Assembly: GCF_005116715.1 (NCBI RefSeq)
Contig: NZ_SWCI01000002.1
Span: forward strand, 387,120 to 451,119
DNA: 64,000 nucleotides
Direction of reading: 5' to 3'
Source: Ferrimonas sediminicola
Lineage (GTDB): Bacteria; Pseudomonadota; Gammaproteobacteria; Enterobacterales; Shewanellaceae
The notes beneath the pieces are model-generated. The model ran no database searches. It was given only the letters and a program-made list of their open reading frames with translations, and was not told the DNA's origin. The translations under genes and the position numbers were made by a program. This document shows positions 35,449 to 47,601 of the stretch, in pieces. How positions within the stretch are numbered: position 1 is the first letter of the stretch; each line of letters opens with the position of its first letter.

Positions 35449-36176
35449 GATGCTCTCCACACAGGGGGCAGTGGGGGTTGGCCGCCAGGGTAAACTGACG
35501 CCAACTGAAGGTGCGGCCATCGAACCGATGAAGTTGGTCGCTACCGACCTGTTCACCGAGCAGCCACTTAAGTGCCAGGGTTGCCTGCAGGGCGCCGATG
35601 GCGGACACCACAGGCGGGGCGACGCCGGCTTCGCTGCAGCGCATCGGCTCGGCACCCTCCCCCTCCGGACAGAAGCAGGCGAAGCAGGGTCCGCCGGGCA
35701 GGATCAGCTGCAACTGGCCCTGCCAGCCGATGGCGGCCGCGCTGACCAGCGGCCGCTGCAGGCGCACACAGACCCGGTTGATCCGCTGGCGGCTCTCCAG
35801 GGTGTCGGTGCAATCGAGCACCAGATCCACCTCGGCAAGCAACCTATGGAGAAGCGCCTCATCGGCCATCTGGGCAAAGGCTTCGACCCGGATTTCCGGG
35901 TTCAGTCCCAGGGCCCAGCGACGCGCCAGCCGCGCCTTGGGCTGGCCCACGTCAGAGCGGCGATAGATCCACTGGCGGTGGAGGTTGGACAACGACAGGG
36001 TATCCCCGTCCAGCAGCAGCAGGCGACCGACACCGCACCCCGCCAGGTTGGCCAGGACCGGCACCCCCAGGCCGCCGAGGCCGATGATCGCCACGCTCGT
36101 TTGGGCCAACTGACGCTGCCCCGGCTCGCCCCATCCAGGCAGCAGCATCTGCCGGCCGTATCGCAGGAACTGGTGA

Positions 36177-36187
<11 letters not shown>
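35432..36187 (-). CDS. thiF: ThiF, ThiS adenylyltransferase
   Basis: A 251-aa E1-like enzyme. It has the nucleotide motif [20 protein letters not shown] (about 31-50), the family's [13 protein letters not shown] (about 60-72), the QPKAR segment and [17 protein letters not shown]. Zinc-binding cysteines occur in CFACFCPE and in PHCPLCGE near the C-terminus. It activates ThiS for sulfur transfer. The ATG at 36187 gives [17 protein letters not shown], the canonical start; it overlaps the thiDE 3' end by 11 bases. Confidence 0.95.
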
Positions 36188-39736
<3,549 letters not shown>

Positions 39737-39778
39737 TCACTTGTAAGGGGGATCGCACCCGTCAGGCTGTTGCTTGTT

Positions 39779-39851
39779 TTCCTACGCAGGTTCTAACCTG
39801 TTCAGGTTCCACGGATTCCGCAATGCGGTCTCAGCCCTAAGGCACTCCGAC
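39779..39851 (-). promoter_or_regulatory. TPP (THI-element) riboswitch
   Basis: The minus strand shows the conserved TPP aptamer: GGAGTGCC, then GGGCTGAGA (complement of 39829-39837), CCGTGGAACCTGAACAGGTT and ACCTGCGTAGGAAAA. About 126 bases separate it from the thiC start, enough for an expression platform. I could not assign the terminator or anti-terminator helices confidently. It should shut off the thi operon when thiamine pyrophosphate is plentiful. Confidence 0.96.
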
Positions 39852-39913
39852 AAGACCGAGCCAGTATAGGTAGGAAAATTTCAGGTTACAACCGGGAAAT
39901 CTGCGTCCTGAAT

Positions 39914-39947
39914 GAAAAAAGGTCCGGAAGCACTTTTCCGGACCTTG
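39914..39947 (-). terminator. Terminator of the S9 peptidase gene
   Basis: On the minus strand, an 11-bp stem AAGGTCCGGAA/TTCCGGACCTT (39919-39929 with 39936-39946) with a six-base loop and a T6 tail, about 50 bases after the stop codon. It separates this gene from the TPP riboswitch. Confidence 0.92.
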
Positions 39948-39994
39948 GAGAACATCAGCGAAAATGGCGCCAAATTGTCGGCATCTTAAGCGAA

Positions 39995-41980
39995 TCAGTT
40001 CGCTTTTGCGTTGGAACCAATGTGTTCGTCGAGGAACTTGAGCATCATGGTGTAGAGCTCTTTGTTGTTCTCCTCATCGTAGAAGCCGTGTCCCTCGGTG
40101 TTCTTAAACAACCAGGTGTAGGGCTTGTTCGCCTTCTTCAGGGCATCCGCCATCACATGGGCGTTCTCATAGTGCGCCTGCAGATCCTTGCCACCATGGA
40201 CCAGGAACACGCCGGCCTTGATCTTATCGGCAAACTTGGCGGGAGAGCGGGAGTCACGCTCCTCCTTGGTCTTACCGAAGGCCTGGGACATGTAGCGCTC
40301 ACCCCAGCCGATGCGCTCGGCCACGTTGCCCTTGTTCATCATCAGGTCCAGATCGTACACCCCCACATAGCCGATGGCGCACTGGTAGAGATCGGGCTCC
40401 TTTACCACCCCCATCAGGGAAGCGTAACCGCCATAACTGGCGCCGGAGATGCAGATGCGATCCTTGTCGGCGATGCCCTGGTCAATGGCCCACCTGGTGG
40501 CATCGGTCAGGTCATCCTGCATGGTTCCGCCCCACTCGCCGTAACCCATGTCCTCGAACTCACGGCCATAGCCGCCGGAGCCGCGGAAGTTCACCTGCAG
40601 TGTGGCATAACCGCCGGAGGCGTACATCTGAGTTTCAGGGTTAAAGCCCCAGTGGTCTCGGGGACCGTAGGGACCACCGTGAGGATGGATGATCAACGGC
40701 AGGTTCTTCGCCTCCATCCCGGCGGGGATGGTCAGGTAACCGTGCAGCTGCAGGCCGTCTCTCGCCTTGAAACTGACCGGCTTGACCGTGGCCATCTTCT
40801 TGTCATCGATCCAGGGACGGGTGGAGGTCAGGTAGGAGACCTTGCGCGCGGTGCGGTCATAGAGGAAGAACTGGCCTGGATTGCGATCGGAACGGACCTT
40901 CACCACCCATTTGCTGTCGTCCCTGGTCTGAGAGGTAATGCTGATCACCTGCCCGGGGAAGGCCGCTTCCAGTCCACGGTACTCCTTGGCATAAGCGGAG
41001 TCTTCATCGAAGAAGATTGCCTCCGGAACACCATCTTCGGCGATGGCACCGACGATCTCATTGACCTTCTTGCCATCTTCCTTGAAGTAGGCACGATAGA
41101 GCGGACGCAGGTCCACCACCTCATGCTTGGCCAGCAAGGTCTTCTCCTTGCTATCCAGATCAAAGCGGTAGAGCGCCTTCTGGCTCTGGTCGATATTCTC
41201 AGACAGGATCAGCCCGCGGTTGTCGGCGGTAAAGTCGACGATCTCGGTCGCACCGGCCGCACTGCTTCTTACATGACTGACCGAGGAGAACTCCTCCCAC
41301 TCACCGCTGCTGGGATCCTTATAGTAATAGCTGCTCTTACCGGTGGCTTCCGCCTTCAGCAGCCCATCGCGCTCGGTTTCATAGGAGGAGGTCACTCGCC
41401 AGTTGCCCTCGTGATCCACCTCAACGCTGTTGTTCTTAAAGTCTGAACGCTCAAGCAGGCGCTTCCTGCCGGTGTAGATGTTCAGCTTATACAGATCGGT
41501 GAACTGGCTGCGTTTTTCGTTGGAGGCGATCAGGATATGCTTGGGATCGTCGCCCAGCAGGTCAACCATTTGAAACGCCGCGCGTTCACCGCTGCTGCCC
41601 TTTCGGTAGCCAAAAAGTTGCTCGCGCTTGGAGCAATCGGCATTTCCGGCAAAGAGTTCACCGGTCCAGCGGGGCTGGGCAAACTGACCGGTCTGGGTGG
41701 AGATGGTCATCAGCAGACGATCGTCGTTCCCCCACCAGTACCCCGCAACACTCTCCTTGTCTCGAAAGTAGAACTGGCACTGGATGGAGAAATCCTTGGC
41801 CGACAGCACCGCCAGACGGGTGTGGTCCTTAAATGGATAAGTTGCAGCAAAGTACTCGCCGTCGGGCGAGATTTTCATGCTGTTGTACGCAGCGTGCTTT
41901 GAAAACTGTTCCACATCCTGGGACAGGGCAACACCGGGAGCGGCCAGGGCAGTTATCAGCGCTAAACTTCCAATTTTCAT
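39995..41980 (-). CDS. Exported prolyl-oligopeptidase-family (S9) serine peptidase
   Basis: A 661-aa periplasmic peptidase. The ATG at 41980 gives a signal peptide (MKIGSLALITALAAPGVALS). Residues about 25-390 form the beta-propeller-like N-domain. The C-terminal alpha/beta-hydrolase domain has the nucleophile motif SGASYGGYASL (about 494-504). The acid lies in VHGGKDLQAHYENA and the histidine in TEGHGFYDEENN. Relatives hydrolyse short peptides, some acting as dipeptidyl or acylaminoacyl peptidases. It is divergent from a large TonB receptor, which suggests peptide scavenging. Upstream in-frame codons exist but spoil the signal peptide. Confidence 0.88.
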   Translation of the reverse strand: MKIGSLALITALAAPGVALSQDVEQFSKHAAYNSMKISPDGEYFAATYPFKDHTRLAVLSAKDFSIQCQFYFRDKESVAGYWWGNDDRLLMTISTQTGQFAQPRWTGELFAGNADCSKREQLFGYRKGSSGERAAFQMVDLLGDDPKHILIASNEKRSQFTDLYKLNIYTGRKRLLERSDFKNNSVEVDHEGNWRVTSSYETERDGLLKAEATGKSSYYYKDPSSGEWEEFSSVSHVRSSAAGATEIVDFTADNRGLILSENIDQSQKALYRFDLDSKEKTLLAKHEVVDLRPLYRAYFKEDGKKVNEIVGAIAEDGVPEAIFFDEDSAYAKEYRGLEAAFPGQVISITSQTRDDSKWVVKVRSDRNPGQFFLYDRTARKVSYLTSTRPWIDDKKMATVKPVSFKARDGLQLHGYLTIPAGMEAKNLPLIIHPHGGPYGPRDHWGFNPETQMYASGGYATLQVNFRGSGGYGREFEDMGYGEWGGTMQDDLTDATRWAIDQGIADKDRICISGASYGGYASLMGVVKEPDLYQCAIGYVGVYDLDLMMNKGNVAERIGWGERYMSQAFGKTKEERDSRSPAKFADKIKAGVFLVHGGKDLQAHYENAHVMADALKKANKPYTWLFKNTEGHGFYDEENNKELYTMMLKFLDEHIGSNAKAN

Positions 41981-42150
41981 TATGCTTATGCTCACTTCCG
42001 TGAAAAAAACACAATATATCAGCAACAAACGCCACCCTCAACGAAGAACTTTTTCATCTGGAGCCATCAACGGCTACAACTGAACGTCATTCTCGTCACA
42101 AGCCACCACAATTGTTTACATCGCATTACTGAATTGGTAGTGTCCTAGGC

Positions 42151-42168
42151 AGAGATACCTGTATCTCT
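42151..42168. promoter_or_regulatory. 18-bp palindrome between S9 peptidase and TonB receptor genes
   Basis: AGAGATAC-CT-GTATCTCT is a perfect inverted repeat in the 275-base divergent spacer, 88 bases before the receptor start. It could bind a dimeric regulator controlling both genes. A TTTACA/TAGTGT pair just upstream (about 42116-42144) is a weak promoter candidate. Confidence 0.55.
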
Positions 42169-42255
42169 CTAATAAAAATCCAAAAAACAACAATCGTTCA
42201 GGGAATTTACCCCGCCTGGCCTCAGGTGGGTATGTCCGCTGACGGAGGACATGGG

Positions 42256-45057
42256 ATGTTTACAAGAAGTAAAATCAGCAAGTCTGTTGCTTTGAGTTTT
42301 CTGGGAAGTTCCATCCTGATTTCAGGAATGGCCTTCGCCGAAGAGGAAGCAACCAAGGTCAAGAAAGAAGACGAGATTGAACGCATTGAGGTGACCGGTT
42401 CACGCATCAGCCGCATGGACGCCGAGGGCCCAGCCCCGGTGGTGGTGATCTCCGCCGACGATTTCAAGGACAAGGGCTTTAACACCGCCCACGATGCTCT
42501 GAAGGCCCTGTCTCAGAACACCGGTACCGTGCAGGGTAACGAGTTTGGTGCCCAGGGTGGTTTTACCGCCAACGCCGACACCATCAACCTGCGTGACCTG
42601 GGGCCGGGTTACACCCTGGTTCTGGTGAACGGCCGCCGCATCGCCGAAAACCCCACTCCCTACAACGGCCAGAGTAACTTCGTTAACCTGGCCAGTATCC
42701 CCTTCGCCGCCATCGACCGCATCGAGATCCTGACCAGTGGCGCCTCCGCCATCTATGGTTCCGACGCCGTTGCCGGTGTGGTTAACGTGATCCTGAAGAA
42801 GGATGTGGAGGAGACCACAGTTTCCGCCCAACTGGGCACCACCAAGGATGGTGGCGGTGACACCGGTCGCCTGCAGCTGGTCACCGGCTCCGTCGGCGAT
42901 AAGCACTCCATCACCACTGCCCTGGAGTACTACAAACAGGATCCCATCTACGGTAAGGATCGTGACTGGCTGGACTCCGTCGATGACGGTCCTGCCGGCG
43001 TCAACTACCTGACCCGCGGCATCTTGCTGTTTGACAACGTCAACGGAACCTATGTCGATCCCGGCGAGCAGGCCTGTATCGACTCAGGTTCCGGCTACGA
43101 GTACACCTCCCGAGAGGGCCGAGGCTTCTACTGTGGTTACGACGGCACCGGTGAGTACTCGATTCAGAACGAGCGGGAAACCATGTCCGCCTACCTGACC
43201 GGCAGCTACATCATCAACGACAACCTGGAGCTGTTCTTCGACGGCATGTTCCAGGACATGGAGTCTGAAATCCGCGGCTTCCGTCACTTCGTCTCCGAAG
43301 ATGTGCTGGAGTGGCGTGAAGATGGCAGCGGCAACCTGGCGGACCACCCTGCTTTCGGTGCCGGATACGAGAATTACGATTACATTCTTAAGCAGCGCAT
43401 CTTCTCCTTCGACGAACTGGGTGAAGCCACCACCGACTTCGACGAGCAGGTGTGGGCCGCAACTGTCGGCATCCAGGGCACCTTCGGCGAGACCATGGCG
43501 TGGAAGGCCTACTACAACGAAAGCCGCTACGACTATGAGACCTCCCGTGCCCGCCTGAAGGAGGAGAAGGTATACGAGTACTTCATCGGTACCGAGTCTA
43601 TCGGCTTTGGCCTGCCTGACGGTCAGGGGAGCGTGGGTCTGTACGATCCCATCACCGATGAGATCCGCAATGACCTGGTCGGCTACCAGGTGATCAAGTC
43701 CGACTCCTACTCCCGCACCCTGGCCTTCGTGCTGACCGGTGAAGTGATGGACCTGCCTGCAGGCCCAATGGCCTTCGCTGCGACTGCCGAGATGAACCGT
43801 CAAGGTTATGATCTGAAACAGGATGATCGTACCCTGAACAAGGACGGCATGGGCTGGTACAACCTGACCGGTACCGTGGGTGGTGGTGACCGTGACCGCT
43901 ACGCCATCGGCGCCGAGGTGCTGATCCCGGTTCTGGACAACCTGGAGTTCGAACTGGCCGGCCGTTACGATGAGTACGACGACGACACCACCGACGTGGG
44001 TGGCCGGTTCACCCCCTCCGCCAAGGCCACCTACCGCCCCATCGAAGAGGTGATGGTGCGTGCCAGCTACGGTGAGAGCTTCCGTGCCCCCGACATGCAC
44101 TACGTGTTCGCCGGGGACAGTGGTTTCTACACCAGCGTCAACGACTGGACCCAGTGTCAACAGGACTGGGATCCCGCCGACGGTGACTTCACGCCGATCG
44201 AAGCCAACTGTGACTCCGAGAGCGTCCAGGGCACCCGTTCCGGCTCCAAGACCCTGGAGGAGGAGAAGGGCAAGAACTGGGGCTTCGGCTTCGTGGTTGA
44301 GCCCATGGACAACCTGAGCTTCACCCTCGACTACTACAAGATCGAGCTGCGTGACATCGTCAGTGACGAGTCTGTCCAGGGCCTGATTGACGACGAGTAC
44401 GATTGCAACAACGGCCTGAATGGCCGTGACCCGAACTCCGGCTTCTGTCAGCAGGTGTACAGCCAGATCAGCCGGGCTCCCGCGGGCGAGGTGAACGAAG
44501 GCGAACTGCTGGGTGTCGACATCTCACCCATCAACAAGTCTCGCCTGTCCCAGGACGGCATCGATGCCACCCTGGCCTACCTGTACGAGAGTGAGTATGG
44601 TGACTTCGGTCTGAACATGAGCTACACCCATGTTCTGAGCTACAAGTTCCAGTCCACCGACGACGACGATTTCGAGGACGTCCGCGACGAAGCCTGGAAC
44701 GACTCACCTCGCTCCAAGGTGCAAGCGACCATCTCCTATGCCTACGAGGACTTCTTCATCGCCGTGACCGGCTTCCGCACCGGCTCCATCCCCTGGGATG
44801 AGCAGCCTGCCGAGAACTACGATGAAGATGGCAATCTGGTGAAGATCAACCGTCTGGATCCCTACTACGTGTATAACCTGACGGCGTCCTATGCCTTTAC
44901 CGACAACCTGATGGCGCGCGGTACCGTGATCAACCTGTTCGATGAAAAGCCCGAGCAGGATCCTACCCAGACCAGCTGGCCCTACTACAACGTATTCGCC
45001 TACCCTGGCGCTGCTGTAGGGACCGAGTTCTATGCCGAGGTGATCTACACCTTCTAA
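42256..45057 (+). CDS. TonB-dependent outer-membrane receptor
   Basis: A 933-aa receptor. A signal peptide (ending near GMAFA-EE) is followed by the TonB-box-like ERIEVTGSRI segment. The plug domain (about 55-175: NTAHDALKALSQNTG, INLRDLGPGYTLVLVNGRR, IDRIEILTSGASAIYGSDAVAGVVNVILKK here as shorter blocks) comes next. A 22-strand barrel ends in the aromatic residue of AEVIYTF. The large acidic extracellular loops carry cysteine pairs (CIDSGSGYEYTSREGRGFYC region). This plug type (GSRISR) is common in Alteromonadales and Xanthomonadales for peptides or saccharides. The start is ATG 42256 with GGAGG seven bases upstream. The neighbouring S9 peptidase suggests peptide uptake. Confidence 0.9.
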   Translation: MFTRSKISKSVALSFLGSSILISGMAFAEEEATKVKKEDEIERIEVTGSRISRMDAEGPAPVVVISADDFKDKGFNTAHDALKALSQNTGTVQGNEFGAQGGFTANADTINLRDLGPGYTLVLVNGRRIAENPTPYNGQSNFVNLASIPFAAIDRIEILTSGASAIYGSDAVAGVVNVILKKDVEETTVSAQLGTTKDGGGDTGRLQLVTGSVGDKHSITTALEYYKQDPIYGKDRDWLDSVDDGPAGVNYLTRGILLFDNVNGTYVDPGEQACIDSGSGYEYTSREGRGFYCGYDGTGEYSIQNERETMSAYLTGSYIINDNLELFFDGMFQDMESEIRGFRHFVSEDVLEWREDGSGNLADHPAFGAGYENYDYILKQRIFSFDELGEATTDFDEQVWAATVGIQGTFGETMAWKAYYNESRYDYETSRARLKEEKVYEYFIGTESIGFGLPDGQGSVGLYDPITDEIRNDLVGYQVIKSDSYSRTLAFVLTGEVMDLPAGPMAFAATAEMNRQGYDLKQDDRTLNKDGMGWYNLTGTVGGGDRDRYAIGAEVLIPVLDNLEFELAGRYDEYDDDTTDVGGRFTPSAKATYRPIEEVMVRASYGESFRAPDMHYVFAGDSGFYTSVNDWTQCQQDWDPADGDFTPIEANCDSESVQGTRSGSKTLEEEKGKNWGFGFVVEPMDNLSFTLDYYKIELRDIVSDESVQGLIDDEYDCNNGLNGRDPNSGFCQQVYSQISRAPAGEVNEGELLGVDISPINKSRLSQDGIDATLAYLYESEYGDFGLNMSYTHVLSYKFQSTDDDDFEDVRDEAWNDSPRSKVQATISYAYEDFFIAVTGFRTGSIPWDEQPAENYDEDGNLVKINRLDPYYVYNLTASYAFTDNLMARGTVINLFDEKPEQDPTQTSWPYYNVFAYPGAAVGTEFYAEVIYTF

Positions 45058-45077
45058 GCGACGAACTTAGCGAACAC

Positions 45078-45102
45078 AGGGCCTCCTTCGGGAGGCCTTT
45101 TT
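45078..45102 (+). terminator. Terminator of the TonB receptor gene
   Basis: A 7-bp GGCCTCC/GGAGGCC stem (45080-45086 with 45091-45097) with a stable TTCG loop and T5 tail, about 20 bases after the stop. Confidence 0.92.
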
Positions 45103-45493
45103 AATGCAAACCCGTCCCCCCCCTTCAATGGCTGAGAGTCTGTTGTCCAGGGGCGCCGATCGCATTATCGTTACTAATCAACACAAAGTTTCGACATGAC
45201 ACCCTTCAGCTCAAAACCCATCTTAGTCGTAGGAAACGATACCGTATCCCACCTAATGGATACGATATTTGATTGGCAGTTTATGCATGGAGATGGATAT
45301 TCCTATTCCGTATCCACAACCGCCAAATTATGCCCAATCGGCACGCCGATAGGCACTTACTGTTTCTCAACTTCCTGGTCGGTCGATCACCAAGAGCAGT
45401 CCAGCCACTGATTGGTTACATTATATTGAAAACCGAGGTAACCACTCAGCCTCAATTCAAATAATATCGCTCTGCTTGCCCGGCGCAGACGAG
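45103..45493. other. AT-rich gene-free stretch
   Basis: 391 bases between the receptor terminator and a folded element. Two short frames (45196-45411 and 45273-45464) lack ribosome-binding sites and any recognisable sequence, so I do not call them. An inverted repeat GTATCC ... GGATAC is present around 45245-45265. Composition is unlike the flanking genes, but nothing shows a mobile element. Confidence 0.5.
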
Positions 45494-45603
45494 GCACCCG
45501 ATTTTGGCTCAGGGAGTGAACGGGGATGAAAGAGTCCCACACACTCGTTGCATTTGCGACAGATTCTGCCTCGCAGTTCTCCGTTCACCCTGATGCCGGG
45601 TGC
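45494..45603. other. Long multi-branched inverted repeat, possible structured RNA
   Basis: Three consecutive helices pair across 110 bases: GCACCCG with CGGGTGC (45494-45500 / 45597-45603), TCAGG with CCTGA (45509-45513 / 45589-45593) and GTGAACGG with CCGTTCAC (45516-45523 / 45581-45588). Inside, a GTTGC-ATTT-GCGAC hairpin and a short GGA/TCC hairpin can form, giving a three-way junction. It ends 67 bases before the HAD gene. It could be a small RNA, a cis-regulatory leader or an old mobile-element relic. Confidence 0.5.
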
Positions 45604-45670
45604 TTGCAGGCTCTAAGGAAAGCCATTATGCTTTCGCTCCCGCACTCCCGAAGCTAGGAGCAGACTCACA

Positions 45671-46342
45671 TTGAAACCCCTTCTGGAACGCAATATCTTT
45701 CTGTTCGATCTGGACAACACCCTCTACCACCCCGATGCCGGTATCCTCGACCAGGTTGGGGCAAGAATGAAGCACTATGTCGCCGATAAACTGGCCCTGA
45801 GCCCAGAGCAGGCCACCGAGCTGTGTTTTGGCTACTACCACAGGTACGGCGGTACCCTGCGTGGCCTGCAACAGCATCACCCCGAGGTGGACATCGACGA
45901 TTTCAGCGTCTATGCCCACGACGTCGACACCAGCCGCCTGCCCGCACAGGCCGCCCTGGCCAAAGAGTTGATGGCACTGCCCCAAAAGCGGTACATCTTT
46001 ACCAACGCGGCGCGACCCTATGCCCAGCGGCTGCTGAAGAAGATGGAGATCGATCACTGCTTCCACGGCATCTTCTCCGTTGAGGAGACCGATTTCCGCA
46101 TGAAACCGGACCCCTTCGCCTACAGCAGAATCGGGGAAAAGTTCGGTTTCAGCGGCGATCAGGCGGTAATGTTCGACGATCAGCCGGCAAACCTGGATAC
46201 CGCCAGGTATGCGGGCATCCGTACCGTGTTGGTGAACCGTCCCGACCTTCGCCAGCACAACGCCTGCTACGCCACCTCCTCGCTGACCCATTTCCTGCGC
46301 AAGCTGAACCAGGCCCGCCAAGCGTCGCCCCAGACTGCCTAA
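45671..46342 (+). CDS. HAD-superfamily pyrimidine 5'-nucleotidase-like phosphatase
   Basis: A 223-aa HAD hydrolase. Motif I is FLFDLDNTLYHPDAGI (about 10-25), motif II IFTNAARPYA (about 109-118), motif III in RMKPDPFAY and motif IV VMFDDQPANLDTAR (about 164-177). The DNTLYHP pattern and length match the SDT1/PHM8-type pyrimidine 5'-nucleotidases. It would dephosphorylate UMP, CMP or a similar small phosphate ester. The start is a TTG at 45671 with AGGAG about 11 bases upstream, which is unusual but the only start that keeps motif I's leader. It is monocistronic as far as can be seen. Confidence 0.85.
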   Translation: MKPLLERNIFLFDLDNTLYHPDAGILDQVGARMKHYVADKLALSPEQATELCFGYYHRYGGTLRGLQQHHPEVDIDDFSVYAHDVDTSRLPAQAALAKELMALPQKRYIFTNAARPYAQRLLKKMEIDHCFHGIFSVEETDFRMKPDPFAYSRIGEKFGFSGDQAVMFDDQPANLDTARYAGIRTVLVNRPDLRQHNACYATSSLTHFLRKLNQARQASPQTA

Positions 46343-46479
46343 CCGCATGAACCCCATGGCCAACTTGATGTCGTTGGCCTTCAAGGCCTAACATGCAGGG
46401 TAGGCATCGGTGATCCCAACGGCTGGGGAAAGCCCCGACGGGGAGGCCTGCTGACCCTCAGTACCAAGGAAGGAGCACA

Positions 46480-47601
46480 GTGACGGGACGGTCTATTCTC
46501 ACACAGGCTTTTCTGCGCCACTTTGGCAGCGTACCGCGCCAGAGGTTTCAGTCTCCGCTGCAACTCAACCTGATGGGCGAGATCTGCGACCTGTGTCAGG
46601 GGTTGGTGCTCTGTTGCGCCGAGGAGCGTCAACTGGGGGTCGCCCTCGACCGTCGCAGTGACAGTAGGGTCGACATTCTGGTGTGCGACAGTCAGGGCAG
46701 GCCGCTGCCCCACCTCTCTCCCTCCCAGTTCCATCCCGCCCAGCAGGCCACCGATGTTCTGATTGCCGCCTTAAGGCAGAGAGGCTACCGCCTCGGCGGG
46801 CTGAGGTTGCTGGTGCTGTTGCCGGACGGGGTGCCATTCACCCAACAACCGGACGCCGTCAAGATCGCACTGGCCTATGCCCTGAACCAGCAGCTGGAGC
46901 TGGGATTGTCCACCAAGGGGCTGGCCAAGCTCGCTGCCCAGCAGCCGGGGCACGACGACAGCGGCTCCCGCCCGGGCGAACAGTTTGCCGCCCTGATCTC
47001 CAGCACCGGGCACTGCGCCCTGGTGGACTATGGCCGCTTAAGCTGGCAGAGGATTCCCCTGCCCGACGAGCTCAGCCTGTTTCGGGTCGATCTGGGTTTC
47101 TCCACCGACGAGTTCTCGGCGCTGAAGCGACGGAAGCGGCAGCAGACCAAACAGCTGATCCACTACTTCTCGGTCGGCGCACTGAGAGAGCTGTCGATGG
47201 AGAGGCTGAATCGGGCGCGGGGGCTGCTCTCCGAGGATCTGTTCGGCTGTGCTCGCCACCTGCTGTCGGAGCATCAGCGGGCGCTCTCCCTGGCCGACGC
47301 CCTGGTGGAGAAACGGCTGGATGAGATCGGTCCGCTGCTCGCCAGTGCCCACCTGTCGCTCAAGCGGGAGTTTGGCTTCGAGTCCAGGCACGCCAATCTG
47401 CTGGTCAGCCACGTCAACCGGCTGGTCGGCAACCGCGGCGGCGCCAGACTCCTCAGTTCCGGCGAAGTTATCGCCTTGATTCCAAAAGAGAGAAAAACGG
47501 CAATCGTAGAGCAGGTCACACAACAATACACCCAACGATTTGGGGTTTATGCTACCTTCTTCAACATCAACGCCGCATCAGGAGCACACAGTGTCCGTTA
47601 A
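46480..47601 (+). CDS. Galactokinase-like protein with degraded catalytic motifs (pseudoenzyme)
   Basis: A 373-aa intact frame, GTG start with AAGGAGC upstream. It aligns along its length with GalK (382 aa in E. coli): VNLIGEHTDY corresponds to LNLMGEICDL (about 30-39), CxxDYQT to CAEERQL, ALLIDCRSL to ALVDYGRL, and the C-terminal TFYVCKPSQGAGQ to TFFNINAASGAHS. The signature Arg and His of motif 1 are changed. The phosphate-binding GLSSSAS is replaced by PFTQQPD, and the third GHMP motif GGGFGGC by LLSSGEV. Kinase activity is therefore unlikely. The gene overlaps galM by 11 bases, so it is still part of a galactose-type unit. A regulatory or sugar-binding role is possible. It is called CDS, not pseudogene, because the frame is clean. 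Confidence 0.72.
   Translation: MTGRSILTQAFLRHFGSVPRQRFQSPLQLNLMGEICDLCQGLVLCCAEERQLGVALDRRSDSRVDILVCDSQGRPLPHLSPSQFHPAQQATDVLIAALRQRGYRLGGLRLLVLLPDGVPFTQQPDAVKIALAYALNQQLELGLSTKGLAKLAAQQPGHDDSGSRPGEQFAALISSTGHCALVDYGRLSWQRIPLPDELSLFRVDLGFSTDEFSALKRRKRQQTKQLIHYFSVGALRELSMERLNRARGLLSEDLFGCARHLLSEHQRALSLADALVEKRLDEIGPLLASAHLSLKREFGFESRHANLLVSHVNRLVGNRGGARLLSSGEVIALIPKERKTAIVEQVTQQYTQRFGVYATFFNINAASGAHSVR

Noticed and set aside
45196-45464. Two short open frames in the AT-rich spacer after the TonB receptor gene
   Set aside because: No ribosome-binding site, no recognisable sequence and mutual overlap in different frames; the region reads better as non-coding.
45494-45603. Integron attC site
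   Set aside because: No integrase gene, no conserved core-site sequence at the helix ends, and no gene-cassette layout.
46480-47601. Calling the galactokinase-like gene an ordinary galK
   Set aside because: All three GHMP-kinase motifs are altered, so annotation as a functional kinase would mislead.
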